From contig JAEYSM010000026.1 of NCBI GenBank assembly GCA_023434665.1, forward strand, positions 72,565 through 136,564: DNA of 64,000 nucleotides, written 5' to 3'. Below are positions 54,172 through 63,623 of the stretch, in pieces. Position numbers and translations under genes: made by a program. Source of the stretch: Bacteroidota bacterium. Its GTDB lineage: Bacteria; Bacteroidota; Bacteroidia; Bacteroidales; Lentimicrobiaceae. Every line of letters begins with the position of its first letter. Position 1 is the first letter of the stretch. The notes under the pieces are model-generated. The model did not search any database and was not told where the DNA came from. It worked only from the letters and a program-made list of their open reading frames with translations.

Positions 54172-54774
54172 ATGAAACAGCGTAAAAAGCAGCACTCAGA
54201 CACAGTGAACGAAGAATCATTGAATAAACAGATGAATGAAAGTCAGGATGAGCAGAAGAATGAAGTGGATCAATCAACATTCACTGAAAATGAGAATGGT
54301 GGTAATATTGAATCTAAATTAAATGAAGAATTAGATACACTGCAGAAGAAACTTGACGAATCAAACGATAAATACCTACGTTTGTATTCAGAGTTCGACA
54401 ACTTTAGGAAACGTGCCATAAAAGAGCGTATTGAATTGAGTAAAACTGCTGCTGAGCAAATTATAACTGATTTTCTGACTATACTTGATGACTTTGAAAG
54501 AGCTATAAGTTCCTTCGGAACAGTGGAGACAATTGAACCTGTTAAAGAAGGCACAATATTGATTTATAATAAGTTCAGAAATAGTCTGGTTCAAAAAGGA
54601 TTGAATGAAATAGATGCTAATGGCAGCAATTTTGACACCGATTATCATGAGGCAATAGCAAATATCCCTGCACCTACAGATAATCAGAAAGGTAAAGTAA
54701 TTGAAGTAACTCAAAAAGGTTATACCTTAAATGGCAAAGTAATCAGGTTTGCCAAGGTAGTAGTAGGAAATTAA
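54172..54774 (+). CDS. grpE: nucleotide exchange factor GrpE
   Basis: Releases ADP from DnaK. 200 aa. An acidic, Gln/Asn-rich N-terminal part (1-60), a coiled coil (ELDTLQKKLDESNDKYLRLY), the RDF-type signature YSEFDNFRKRAIKER and a C-terminal beta domain (EVTQKGYTLNGKVIRFAKVV). It is 34 bases before dnaJ; dnaK is elsewhere. No CIRCE-type hairpin is seen upstream. Confidence 0.95.
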   Translation: MKQRKKQHSDTVNEESLNKQMNESQDEQKNEVDQSTFTENENGGNIESKLNEELDTLQKKLDESNDKYLRLYSEFDNFRKRAIKERIELSKTAAEQIITDFLTILDDFERAISSFGTVETIEPVKEGTILIYNKFRNSLVQKGLNEIDANGSNFDTDYHEAIANIPAPTDNQKGKVIEVTQKGYTLNGKVIRFAKVVVGN

Positions 54775-54808
54775 TAGGTGAGTGGAATACCATTTGCTTT
54801 AATCAATT

Positions 54809-55978
54809 ATGAGAACAGATACTGTGACTAAAAGAGATTATTACGATATATTGGGAGTAGAGCGAAATGCCAGTGAAGCTGAAATAAAAAAGGCTTACAG
54901 GAAAAAGGCTATTGAATTCCATCCCGATAAAAATCCTGGAAATAAAGAAGCGGAAGAAAAATTTAAGGAAGCTGCTGAAGCATATGAGGTGCTTAGCAAT
55001 GCTGAGAAGAGATCAAGGTATGACCAATTTGGTCATGAGGGTGTAAGAGGCGGTCCTGGTCCGGGTGGATTTGGTGGTGGTATGAGTATGGAAGATATCT
55101 TCAGTCAGTTTGGTGATATCTTCGGCAGTGCTTTTGGTGGTGGGTTTGGTGGATTTAGTTCTGGTGGAGGAACTCGACGCCGGGTTAACAAAGGAACTGA
55201 TCTTCGGGTAAAGGTTAAGCTTTCTCTAAAGGAAATTGCCAATGGAATTGAAAAGAAGATAAAAGTCAACAAACTCACATCTTGCAAAACATGCAATGGA
55301 TTAGGCGCCGCTGACAGTTCTTCATTCAATACCTGCCAGCATTGTCATGGAACAGGCCAAATAACAAGAGTTACTAATACATTCCTCGGACAAATGCAGA
55401 CAACCTCCACTTGTCCTTACTGTAATGGTGAAGGCCGCACAATTTCACGCAAGTGTGAAACATGCGGAGGCAGTGGAACTGTTAAAGAGGAAGAAGTTAT
55501 CAGCATCAACATTCCAGCAGGTGTAACAGATGGGATTCAACTCTCTGTTGGAGGAAAAGGAAACGCTGCTCCACGGGGAGGCGTTCCAGGCAACCTGATT
55601 GTTCAGATAGAAGAAATTCCCGATCCTGAACTTGTACGTGATGGTACAAATGTTCTATACGAACATTATATTAGTTTTCCTGACGCTGCATTGGGTACTT
55701 CAATAGAAGTCCCAACCATTGAAGGTCGTGCAAGAATAAAAATTGAACCTGGCACTCAGGGAGGGAAAGTCCTTCGGTTGAAAGGTAAAGGAATTCCTTC
55801 TCTTAATGGATATCAAAGAGGTGACCAACTAATTAATATTAATGTGTGGACTCCAAAGAATCTATCAAGACAGGAAACCGAATTACTCGAAAAACTGAAA
55901 GATTCGGAAAATTTCAGACCAAATCCATCAAGTAGAGACCGGTCATTCTTTGACAGAATGAAAGAGTACTTTCAATAA
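54809..55978 (+). CDS. dnaJ: chaperone DnaJ
   Basis: Hsp40 partner of DnaK. 389 aa. J domain (8-75) with the HPD motif in FHPDKNPG; a Gly/Phe-rich linker; a zinc domain with four repeats CKTCNGLG, CQHCHGTG, CPYCNGEG, CETCGGSG; and C-terminal substrate-binding domains. A terminator follows. Confidence 0.97.
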   Translation: MRTDTVTKRDYYDILGVERNASEAEIKKAYRKKAIEFHPDKNPGNKEAEEKFKEAAEAYEVLSNAEKRSRYDQFGHEGVRGGPGPGGFGGGMSMEDIFSQFGDIFGSAFGGGFGGFSSGGGTRRRVNKGTDLRVKVKLSLKEIANGIEKKIKVNKLTSCKTCNGLGAADSSSFNTCQHCHGTGQITRVTNTFLGQMQTTSTCPYCNGEGRTISRKCETCGGSGTVKEEEVISINIPAGVTDGIQLSVGGKGNAAPRGGVPGNLIVQIEEIPDPELVRDGTNVLYEHYISFPDAALGTSIEVPTIEGRARIKIEPGTQGGKVLRLKGKGIPSLNGYQRGDQLININVWTPKNLSRQETELLEKLKDSENFRPNPSSRDRSFFDRMKEYFQ

Positions 55979-56017
55979 AAGATGAATATTCAGTTTACAA
56001 CCACTATATAAAGGCTA

Positions 56018-56055
56018 AGGGGTAGATATCACAAATATATCTCACCCCTTTTTTT
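56018..56055 (+). terminator. terminator of grpE-dnaJ
   Basis: AGGGGT-AGATAT, loop CACAA, ATATATCTC-ACCCCT, then a run of T. Strong intrinsic terminator 40 bases after dnaJ. Confidence 0.88.
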
Positions 56056-56081
56056 AGATATTTAAACCAACCTGAAATCAG

Positions 56082-57029
56082 ATGATTATATTTTCAGCCA
56101 GGAATGTGACAAAAAAATATGCCAATCACCTTGCACTTGACAAGGTGAGCATCGACATTCCACGTCAAAGCATCTTTGGATTATTAGGCCCAAATGGGGC
56201 TGGTAAAACTTCTTTTATCAGAATCATAAATCAAATAACCGGCCCCGATGAAGGAGAGTTGTTCTTCAATGGACAAAAGTTAAATCCCCGACATATAGAA
56301 CAAATAGGTTATTTACCTGAAGAAAGAGGATTATACAAGAAGATGAAGGTTGGTGAACAGGCACTTTACCTTGCCCAACTTAAAGGTGTTAGCAAGCATG
56401 ATGCTTTACGAAAGCTTAAAGAGTTATTCGAAAAATTTGAAATTCAGGATTGGTGGAACAGGAAGGTCGAAGAACTTTCAAAAGGAATGCAACAGAAAGT
56501 TCAGTTTATTGTGACAATAATTCACGAACCTGACCTTTTGATTTTTGATGAACCATTCAGTGGATTTGATCCAATTAATGTGAATTTGCTTAAAGGTGAA
56601 ATTCTCGATCTCCAAAAGAAAGGAAGTACGGTCATATTTTCAACACATAATATGGCTTCAGTTGAAGAATTATGCGATAACATTGCGTTGATTAATAATT
56701 CCCGTAAAATCCTGGATGGTAAGGTAACAGATATCAAAAGCCAATACAAGACAAATACTTATGCGATATTGCATGAAGGAATGAATGACCCAATTCATGC
56801 CTTCCTGCCTGTAGGTGCTACATTAATAAACCACGAAGTAGCTGATCATGGATTCAAAAGCACTGTCAAACTTATGAACGGCTCCAACCCTAATGAACTT
56901 CTCACCTCCCTCCTTCCCCATGTTACAATATATGGGTTAACGGAGATAATACCTACTATGAACGACATTTTCATTAAGACAGTAAAAGCCGCCGGCATGT
57001 CCACCGAAAACACTATTAATGCAATTTAA
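56082..57029 (+). CDS. ABC transporter ATP-binding protein (NatA-like)
   Basis: 315 aa. Walker A GPNGAGKT (about 36-43), signature SKGMQQKVQF, Walker B LLIFDEPFSGFDP and switch His in FSTHNMASVEE. The C-terminal ~80 residues form a domain common in ABC-2 type exporters (DUF4162 type). Together with the permease 11 bases downstream it forms an export system of the NatAB type; substrate unknown. Confidence 0.9.
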   Translation: MIIFSARNVTKKYANHLALDKVSIDIPRQSIFGLLGPNGAGKTSFIRIINQITGPDEGELFFNGQKLNPRHIEQIGYLPEERGLYKKMKVGEQALYLAQLKGVSKHDALRKLKELFEKFEIQDWWNRKVEELSKGMQQKVQFIVTIIHEPDLLIFDEPFSGFDPINVNLLKGEILDLQKKGSTVIFSTHNMASVEELCDNIALINNSRKILDGKVTDIKSQYKTNTYAILHEGMNDPIHAFLPVGATLINHEVADHGFKSTVKLMNGSNPNELLTSLLPHVTIYGLTEIIPTMNDIFIKTVKAAGMSTENTINAI

Positions 57030-57040
57030 ATTCAACAGCC

Positions 57041-58450
57041 ATGGATAAAGTTTTTCTCGTAATAAAAAGAGAATACCTCTCTAGAGTACAAAAGAAGTCA
57101 TTTATCGTAATGACAATTCTTGGGCCTATACTTATGGCTGCATTGTTCATTGTGCCAGTAATCCTCGCTCAAGTTTCTGATGAAACGAAAAAAGTTATAA
57201 TTCTTGATGAAACAGGTTGGTTTGAAGGCAAGTTTGAGAATTCTTCTTCCTTTGAATTCACTCATGTTTATACTGATCTGGAATTAGCAAAGAAAAATTT
57301 AAGTGCTCAGGATGGTTATGCCTTGGTTTACATTCCAAGACCTGCTGTTTCAGTCCCTACTTCGGCAATTTTATATAGTCAGCGGCAAGTAAGCATTGAT
57401 CTTAGAAGTTATGTCAATAACGTCATGACGAAGGAGGTAGAGCAACAAAAGTTAAGTGCCGAAATCTATAAAGAGATAAATAAGAACAATCCCAAAGCAC
57501 TCTTAGTACATGCCGATTCAATTACACCTGAGAATTTAAAGAGTAGAGAAATTTTCAAAAATATAAAAACCGATATTCAAATCACTTCTATCCAAATAAA
57601 GGAAGAAGGAAAAGAACAAAAAAGTTATGCTGAAGCAAGCATGGGTGTTGGTATGTTTGCAGGTGTATTGATTTACTTCTTTATCTTTCTTTTTGGTGCT
57701 CAGGTTATGAGAGGTGTAATTGAAGAAAAGGTAAGCAGAATAGTTGAAGTAATAATATCATCAGTAAAACCTTTCCAACTGATGATGGGAAAGATAGTTG
57801 GGGTGGCCTTGGTAGGATTAACTCAGTTCCTGTTATGGGTTGTGCTTACTTTACTGATTGTAACGGTATTCCAGGCTGCAATGCCCGATTCACTTCAACA
57901 AAAACAAGCAACGGAAGTGTTCAAAGGAGATACAATCATGCCCGAAGGAGTTGATGCAGATCAAATACCTGAAGAAGAAGCTCCAACAGGCACATTCTCA
58001 CTAATAACAGAAGCATTGGGAACAATTAACTATGGTGTAATGATTTTCTCATTTCTATTCTATTTCATTGGAGGTTACCTGCTTTATGGCGCCATGTTTG
58101 CTGCAATTGGAGCTGCTGTTGATAATGAAACCGATACCCAGCAGTTTATGATGCCAATTACTGTGCCTTTAATATTGGCAATTGTAATGGCACAATTCAT
58201 ATTGCGTAATCCTGATGGCCCAATATCCTTCTGGTTTTCGATGATTCCTTTCACATCTCCAATTATTATGATGATACGAATCCCATTTGGAGTTCCCTAT
58301 TGGGAATTAGCCCTATCTATGGTAATACTAACCATTTCCTTCATTGTCGCCGTATGGTTAGCCGGAAGAATTTATAGAACCGGAATACTTATGTACGGAA
58401 AGAAAGTAACATACGGTGAATTGTGGAAGTGGCTTTTTTATAAGGGTTAA
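57041..58450 (+). CDS. ABC-2 type transporter permease (NatB-like)
   Basis: 469 aa. TM1 at about 22-44, a large extracytoplasmic domain (about 45-205), then five or more membrane segments (for example MGVGMFAGVLIYFFIFLFGA and a cluster around 335-440). EEKVSRIVEVIISSVKPFQL is the conserved coupling region of this family. Partner of the ATPase gene upstream. Confidence 0.88.
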   Translation: MDKVFLVIKREYLSRVQKKSFIVMTILGPILMAALFIVPVILAQVSDETKKVIILDETGWFEGKFENSSSFEFTHVYTDLELAKKNLSAQDGYALVYIPRPAVSVPTSAILYSQRQVSIDLRSYVNNVMTKEVEQQKLSAEIYKEINKNNPKALLVHADSITPENLKSREIFKNIKTDIQITSIQIKEEGKEQKSYAEASMGVGMFAGVLIYFFIFLFGAQVMRGVIEEKVSRIVEVIISSVKPFQLMMGKIVGVALVGLTQFLLWVVLTLLIVTVFQAAMPDSLQQKQATEVFKGDTIMPEGVDADQIPEEEAPTGTFSLITEALGTINYGVMIFSFLFYFIGGYLLYGAMFAAIGAAVDNETDTQQFMMPITVPLILAIVMAQFILRNPDGPISFWFSMIPFTSPIIMMIRIPFGVPYWELALSMVILTISFIVAVWLAGRIYRTGILMYGKKVTYGELWKWLFYKG

Positions 58451-58523
58451 TGTATCTTTGATCAGTGCATTTGAGATAGTTTTTTAATTACTTTGGAACA
58501 AACAGCTTTTTAAGATTATAACT

Positions 58524-59672
58524 ATGGCAAAAATTCTGGTGATCGACGATGAGCGAGCAATAAGAAATACTTTACGTGAAATCCTTGAATACGAAAATTA
58601 TCAGGTTGATGATGCTCCTGACGGGCCAACTGCCCTTGCCATGGTTACAGCTGAAAAATACGACATGATACTTTGTGATATCAAAATGCCTCAAATGGAT
58701 GGCATTGAGGTTCTTGATAAACTACTTGAATCATACGATACGCCAGTAATCATGATTTCGGGACACGGAAATATTGAAACGGCAGTAGATGCTATTAAAA
58801 GAGGGGCTTATGATTATATTTCAAAACCTCTTGACCTTAACAGATTGCTGATTACTATTCGGAATGCTATGGAAAGAACTAACCTGGTGAAGGAAACAAA
58901 AGTCCTCAAACGCAAGGTTAGCAAGACATATGATATGATTGGGGAATCTGAACCGATGCAGCAAATAAGGGCAATGATTGACCGAGTTGCACCTACTGAT
59001 GCGCGGGTTCTAATAACCGGAAGCAATGGAACCGGCAAAGAACTTGTAGCACGTTGGCTACATGAATTGAGTAACCGTTCTTCTGGCCCTTTTGTGGAGG
59101 TAAATTGTGCTGCAATCCCCGGAGAGTTGATTGAAAGTGTATTATTTGGTCATGAAAAAGGATCATTTACTTCAGCCATTAAACAACGCAAAGGTGATTT
59201 TGAACAGGCCAACGGAGGAACTCTCTTTCTTGATGAAATTGGTGATATGAGTCTGGCTGCTCAGGCAAAGGTCTTAAGAGCACTTCAGGAAAATAAAATA
59301 ATGCGTGTTGGTGGTGAAAAGGACATTGCTGTAGATGTTAGAGTAATAGCAGCTACAAATAAAGATCTGAAAAAGGAAATTGAAAACAAAAATTTCAGGG
59401 AAGACCTTTACCATCGTTTAAGTGTAATACTAATTCATGTACCTACACTAAATGAGCGACCTGATGACATTCCATTACTAGCAGATCATTTTATTGCTGA
59501 AATCTGTGAAAACAACGGGAAACCACTTATGACATTCACTAATGAAGCTTATGAAGAGCTTAAAAAGAAGGAATGGACCGGCAATATAAGACAGCTGAGA
59601 AATGTTGTTGAGAGACTGGCTATACTATGTGACAATGTCATAACCGATGAAGCTGTAAGAAAATACAGTTAA
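58524..59672 (+). CDS. NtrC-like response regulator without DNA-binding domain
   Basis: 382 aa. Receiver with Asp52 as phospho-acceptor and AAA+ domain with Walker A GSNGTGKE (166-173) and Walker B TLFLDEIGDM. Two oddities: the sigma-54-contact loop reads GSFTSA (213-218) instead of GAFTGA, and the protein stops just after the AAA+ lid (RNVVERLAILCDNVITDEAV) with no Fis-type helix-turn-helix. It may not activate sigma-54 in the usual way. No kinase gene is adjacent; it follows the ABC exporter after 73 bases. Confidence 0.9.
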   Translation: MAKILVIDDERAIRNTLREILEYENYQVDDAPDGPTALAMVTAEKYDMILCDIKMPQMDGIEVLDKLLESYDTPVIMISGHGNIETAVDAIKRGAYDYISKPLDLNRLLITIRNAMERTNLVKETKVLKRKVSKTYDMIGESEPMQQIRAMIDRVAPTDARVLITGSNGTGKELVARWLHELSNRSSGPFVEVNCAAIPGELIESVLFGHEKGSFTSAIKQRKGDFEQANGGTLFLDEIGDMSLAAQAKVLRALQENKIMRVGGEKDIAVDVRVIAATNKDLKKEIENKNFREDLYHRLSVILIHVPTLNERPDDIPLLADHFIAEICENNGKPLMTFTNEAYEELKKKEWTGNIRQLRNVVERLAILCDNVITDEAVRKYS

Positions 59673-59743
59673 ATCAGCAAAAATTTTCTTCAATATCCTT
59701 TTATAAATCATTAGAAAATATACGTTATCAACCTTGGCATAAG

Positions 59744-59772
59744 TTGACAATGGCATATTTTTTGTAATTTTG
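59744..59772 (+). promoter_or_regulatory. promoter of tmRNA
   Basis: TTG (59744-59746), 18-base spacer, TAATTTTG (59765-59772). Transcription would start near 59779, about ten bases before the mature 5' end. Confidence 0.65.
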
Positions 59773-59789
59773 CAGTTATACATACCAAT

Positions 59790-60158
59790 GGGGCTGACTG
59801 GTTTTGACAGCAAGGAAGTGGTAATGTAAGCATGTCGGGTGTTGTGAGAGTGACCCGTTAATCCCAATTCACAGAGCCAATAACTGGCAACGATTACAAT
59901 TACGCGTACGCCGCTTAATCAAGGATTAAGCCGCCTACTGCTCTCCGGGAAGCTTTGCGTGACAGCGTCCCGCTAAGAGCATCGCAAATGCCACGATAAG
60001 ACAGGCAGAGCTCTGATGCCTGTACGAAAACCAAAAGAGCTAAGGAACCGGCAGGGCCGCTTTTTCCCATCCGTTTCCCGACAAACAACTAAAAGCTAAA
60101 CATGTAGAAAGCACTATTGCTGCTTGTTTGGACGCGGGTTCGACTCCCGCCAGCTCCA
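59790..60158 (+). ncRNA. ssrA: transfer-messenger RNA
   Basis: Rescues stalled ribosomes and tags the product for proteolysis. The 5' end GGGGCTGACTGGTTTTGACAG and 3' end CGGGTTCGACTCCCGCCAGCTCC-A form the tRNA-like domain: acceptor stem GGGGCTG pairs with CAGCTCC and the T loop is normal. CCA is not encoded. The tag reading frame at 59886-59918 gives GNDYNYAYAA followed by TAA. Several pseudoknot-type stems follow (e.g. around 59930-60090). One-piece type, about 369 nt. Confidence 0.95.
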
Positions 60159-60176
60159 CAACTTAAGGATTCAATT

Positions 60177-60614
60177 TTAAGATTCTCGGCATTCACTCAA
60201 ACTCCAGTCCGAGCGGAATATCTTAATGAAATTTATAATTACACTTACTGCAGATGCTATAATCGCAATAATGAAGATGATTTTAAGCACTATATCAAAC
60301 CATGCCATCCCATTATATGCTGAAAAATTGAAAGGATAAAGATAGAAGAGTAAAATAGCAACTAATAAACCAGAAATTTCTGACAGTGTTTTGATTATAT
60401 AACGGATTGGCATTATGCTGATTAGTAATATTAATACGGCAGCACCTATCTGTACATAACAGTTTATCTTCATAAAAAGTAAAACCACAGAATAATCTTC
60501 AGCCAAAAACTTCAAATCCCAATACGGCACCCTGTCAAGGATCCAAAGAAATATAATGTTTGTGATGATAATCCAGATTTGTTCTGCTTTTGTAAACTTT
60601 TTCCGTTTTTCCAT
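60177..60614 (-). CDS. small membrane protein of unknown function
   Basis: 145 aa if started at ATG 60614 (MEKRKKFTKAEQIWIIITNI); an in-frame ATG at 60662 would add 16 residues. Four hydrophobic segments: about 11-29, 45-70, 75-105 and 112-135. A basic N-terminus suggests N-in. No family recognised. It converges on tmRNA, ending 19 bases after it. Confidence 0.6.
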   Translation of the reverse strand: MEKRKKFTKAEQIWIIITNIIFLWILDRVPYWDLKFLAEDYSVVLLFMKINCYVQIGAAVLILLISIMPIRYIIKTLSEISGLLVAILLFYLYPFNFSAYNGMAWFDIVLKIIFIIAIIASAVSVIINFIKIFRSDWSLSECRES

Positions 60615-60780
60615 TTTAGGAGATTTTAATGTACCAAATTTATAAAAACTTTTATCTCTCAAATGAATCTGTTATATTTATTCTCATTCAGTTGTTAATC
60701 TTTACTATAACACTGCATTACGTGCTTTACTCCGGCTAATTTTTTATAATTTTAGCATCCCTTAATTCATACTAAAAACC

Positions 60781-61965
60781 ATGATGAATACATCCAACAT
60801 TAGCCGGTTAATTCAAGTTCTGGAAGATAGTTTAACTCACAACTCATTTATAAAACTTACATTAAGTAATGTGCGTGATTCTGCTTCCGATCTGAATAAG
60901 GTTTTTGTTAAACCGGTCATGATTAAGGGAAATCTGATGCTTTCTTTTGTCTATCGGTACAAAACCAAGGATATTACCCGCAATTTTATACAGGAAGAGG
61001 CAATTAAAGAAATAAGCAGATTACTTGAAGTAAATTTTCTTCAAGGCTTCTTAGCTACCACAACTAACGACTGGCAACTTATTATTAATAAAAAAGGAAA
61101 CTCAACCCTCATAAAAAACAAACCATCAACCAGTATTGCACCTAACCTAAGCCACGATAAGCAAAAACAAAGACATATTGAGTCAGATTCAGCATCATAT
61201 CTGCAAGCCCTTGGAATAACAAATTCTGAAGGTAAAATCAAGCCTGATATGCAGGATAAATTCAGGCAGATTAATAAGTATGTTGAGCTTGTTGCAGCAA
61301 TACTTAAAGATGTTGAGCTGCCAGAGATTGTGAGGATTGCTGATATGGGTTCAGGAAAAGGATATTTAACATTCGCTCTTTTTGATTACCTCGTAAATAC
61401 CGCTAAAATCAAAGTGGAAATGACCGGTGTGGAAATGAGAAATGATCTGGTTATTAAATGTAATTCCATAGCAGAAACAGTCGGTTTTACAGGACTATCT
61501 TTTATAGAAGGTTCAATTAGTTCTGTAGAACTTGAAGCCCCTGATATCCTGATTGCACTTCATGCATGTAACACTGCTACTGACGATGCCATATACCGGG
61601 GGATTAAAGCTAATGCTAAAGTTATCATGTGCTCACCCTGCTGTCATAAACAAGTACGGCGAGATATGGAAACCGAAGGAATTCTTTCAGAAATTACTCA
61701 ATTTGGTATTCTGGCTGAACGACAAGCTGAAATTATTACCGACACAATCAGATCATTGGTTTTGGAAGCATTTGGCTATAAGACGAATATTTCTGAGTTT
61801 ATTGCAACAGAACATACACCAAAGAATCTACTCATCTCAGCTGTGAAAAGAAGGAATTTATCTACTGAACTACCTGATATGAAAGTGATTGAGCGTATCA
61901 ATCAGCTAAGGAAACTCTTTTCTGTCAAACAGCACTATCTGCAGGAATTGCTTTTCCAGAATTAA
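60781..61965 (+). CDS. SAM-dependent methyltransferase, METTL25-like
   Basis: 394 aa, cytoplasmic. The C-terminal half (about 175-370) is a class I methyltransferase: motif I is ADMGSGKGYLTFALF, followed by GVEMRNDLV, ALHACNTATDDAIYRGI and MCSPCCHKQVRR. The HACNTATD and SPCCHK motifs are those of the METTL25/RRNAD1 group. The substrate is not known for certain; RNA or protein is possible. The N-terminal 150 residues are poorly conserved. It stands alone between unrelated genes. Confidence 0.78.
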   Translation: MMNTSNISRLIQVLEDSLTHNSFIKLTLSNVRDSASDLNKVFVKPVMIKGNLMLSFVYRYKTKDITRNFIQEEAIKEISRLLEVNFLQGFLATTTNDWQLIINKKGNSTLIKNKPSTSIAPNLSHDKQKQRHIESDSASYLQALGITNSEGKIKPDMQDKFRQINKYVELVAAILKDVELPEIVRIADMGSGKGYLTFALFDYLVNTAKIKVEMTGVEMRNDLVIKCNSIAETVGFTGLSFIEGSISSVELEAPDILIALHACNTATDDAIYRGIKANAKVIMCSPCCHKQVRRDMETEGILSEITQFGILAERQAEIITDTIRSLVLEAFGYKTNISEFIATEHTPKNLLISAVKRRNLSTELPDMKVIERINQLRKLFSVKQHYLQELLFQN

Positions 61966-61999
61966 TTAATTGAGTAACAAGTCCAAAAAAATATTCGGA

Positions 62000-62707
62000 T
62001 TATTCAATTGTCCATTTAAAACCAATGGTGGGATTCAACTGCAGCCCTTTAATACCTGCAAAATTGTTACCTATTTCTAATTCACTGCCAATTGCAAAGT
62101 GCTTATCGATGTTAAACCATAATTGAGGCTCAGCCATAAATATGTATTCAGTCTTTTCGGTCTCTAAAAGTCCTGAAGGATAATAGGTGTCTTCTTTCCA
62201 AAAATCAGCGAAGCCTGTAAAGGACAATTTTCCTTTAAGAAAATGATAGTACCATACTCCGGTTATTTGGAATGAAGCATCATGTTTATCACGTATGTAC
62301 TTATACATCAGCTGCATAGTAATGCCAAGAGTGAAATCCTCATTGTTGTAGTTGTACTCAGGTCCGGCTAAAAAAGCATCATTTATCTGAACTATCCCGA
62401 CAAATCCGCTATCTCTCCATTGGAGGAATCCACCATTATATTCACCATGTATGGCAAATGGTGATTTAGCCAGTGTGAAACTCCTCCCAATCTCCCAGTA
62501 AGCAGATGATATTCCACGAATTTCGCCTATATCATAATCCATATCCACAAAAAGGAATGTGCTTCCCAGGTTGTCAGCATGAAAATACTCAAAAGTGGAG
62601 GTAAGATAATTTCTATCCTTACCTAAATCATAATGTAATTGAAGGTTCTGTGCATTTACTTTTGATATGAGCAGGGCAAAGAGTAGTAAGAGGCAGACTT
62701 TTTTCAC
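62000..62707 (-). CDS. outer-membrane barrel protein (DUF5020/Tsx-like)
   Basis: 235 aa from GTG 62707. This gives a clean signal peptide (MKKVCLLLLFALLISKVNAQ) and lies 15 bases after the predicted transcript start; the in-frame ATG at 62806 lies upstream of the promoter and would bury the signal. The mature part has barrel-like strands (YLTSTFEYFHADNLGSTFLF, FLAGPEYNYNNEDFTLGITM) and ends LNPTIGFKWTIE. It resembles the DUF5020 family, related in plan to nucleoside-specific channel Tsx. Function not proven. Confidence 0.75.
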   Translation of the reverse strand: MKKVCLLLLFALLISKVNAQNLQLHYDLGKDRNYLTSTFEYFHADNLGSTFLFVDMDYDIGEIRGISSAYWEIGRSFTLAKSPFAIHGEYNGGFLQWRDSGFVGIVQINDAFLAGPEYNYNNEDFTLGITMQLMYKYIRDKHDASFQITGVWYYHFLKGKLSFTGFADFWKEDTYYPSGLLETEKTEYIFMAEPQLWFNIDKHFAIGSELEIGNNFAGIKGLQLNPTIGFKWTIE

Positions 62708-62728
62708 GATCTTTTGAATTTGAGGGTG

Positions 62729-62736
62729 CAAATGTA
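62729..62736 (-). promoter_or_regulatory. -7 element before the DUF5020-type gene
   Basis: TACATTTG on the minus strand, then CACCCTCAAAT, the same 15-base junction (TTTGCACCCTCAAAT) as at the structured RNA upstream of rpsL. No clear TTG at the -33 distance. The ~250-base gap 62708-62962 shows nothing else. Confidence 0.5.
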
Positions 62737-62962
62737 CAATTTTGAAATTAACCATAAGTGAGAAATCATTCAGGAATTCAATTCCGCATATGGTCATACA
62801 CACCAATTTCTATACTCAGGTTAATGAGTACAATTTTTTCTGTAAAAATCTGTTCAACACATCAATTAAGTTCGGCTTTCCCTAGTTTTTAATGGTATCA
62901 AACACACTACTGTCCGTAAATCAACATAACGTGTTCATTATCATACACTTTTCCTCAGTCTA

Positions 62963-63445
62963 TCATTGATCTTTCAATTTTTTTAACTCTACACCATAAT
63001 CAAAGCGCAAATCCTCATGAATCTTTAACAGTTCGCTCTCAATCTGACCTATGCAACGTTCCCAGATAAGGTTGATCCCTTTAAATCTGTAAATAGGAAG
63101 ATTCTTCTCTTTCATAATGGAACAAAAATGAAGCAGGAGTCTGATAGCTGTTTCATGATTACCTGAAATTTTTATAGCCTTTTTAATATTTCGCAATACT
63201 TTCCGGATGTGCTTAATTTGCTGCTTTGCGTTGAATCTGTTAACAGACTCCATGGCTGTATTTGTTTCATCAGTAATTGTCCTGATGTATTCTCCCTCAT
63301 CTTTTGAATCAAATAACAAGTAGGTAACAAGTTCCTTATTTTCCTTTTTGAACTTGATCAATGCTGAAATCATGATGATTAGCTCCTTATTGCTAAGGAT
63401 CGACAGTTCATCACGAATGGTCTTAATAGATGGTAGATTATTCAT
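62963..63445 (-). CDS. helical protein of unknown function
   Basis: 160 aa. No signal peptide or membrane segment; strongly helical and charged (FKKENKELVTYLLFDSKDEG, IKHIRKVLRNIKKAIKISGN). It has the look of a real gene with Bacteroidota codon use but I do not recognise the family. It diverges from the partial lipoprotein gene at 63624. Confidence 0.6.
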   Translation of the reverse strand: MNNLPSIKTIRDELSILSNKELIIMISALIKFKKENKELVTYLLFDSKDEGEYIRTITDETNTAMESVNRFNAKQQIKHIRKVLRNIKKAIKISGNHETAIRLLLHFCSIMKEKNLPIYRFKGINLIWERCIGQIESELLKIHEDLRFDYGVELKKLKDQ

Positions 63446-63567
63446 ACAGTGTCAAACACATTTATTGAAATAAAGATACAAACAAAGGTTCAATTGCCCT
63501 AATTATTATAACCATTTGATATATAGCCTATTATGAATATTATAAGTGTAGATAGAAAGCATGGTAC

Positions 63568-63575
63568 TATATTTG
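63568..63575 (+). promoter_or_regulatory. -7 element before the right-edge lipoprotein gene
   Basis: TATATTTG with the expected start about 40 bases before the ATG; no good -33 element. Confidence 0.35.
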
Positions 63576-63623
63576 ATAATACGATAATTAATTCAACAAA
63601 ACTCAATTTAAAACTCTAAGAAA

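Noticed and set aside
62708..62806. ATG start at 62806 for the DUF5020-type gene
   Set aside because: It lies upstream of the predicted promoter and places 33 residues before the signal peptide; GTG 62707 fits better.
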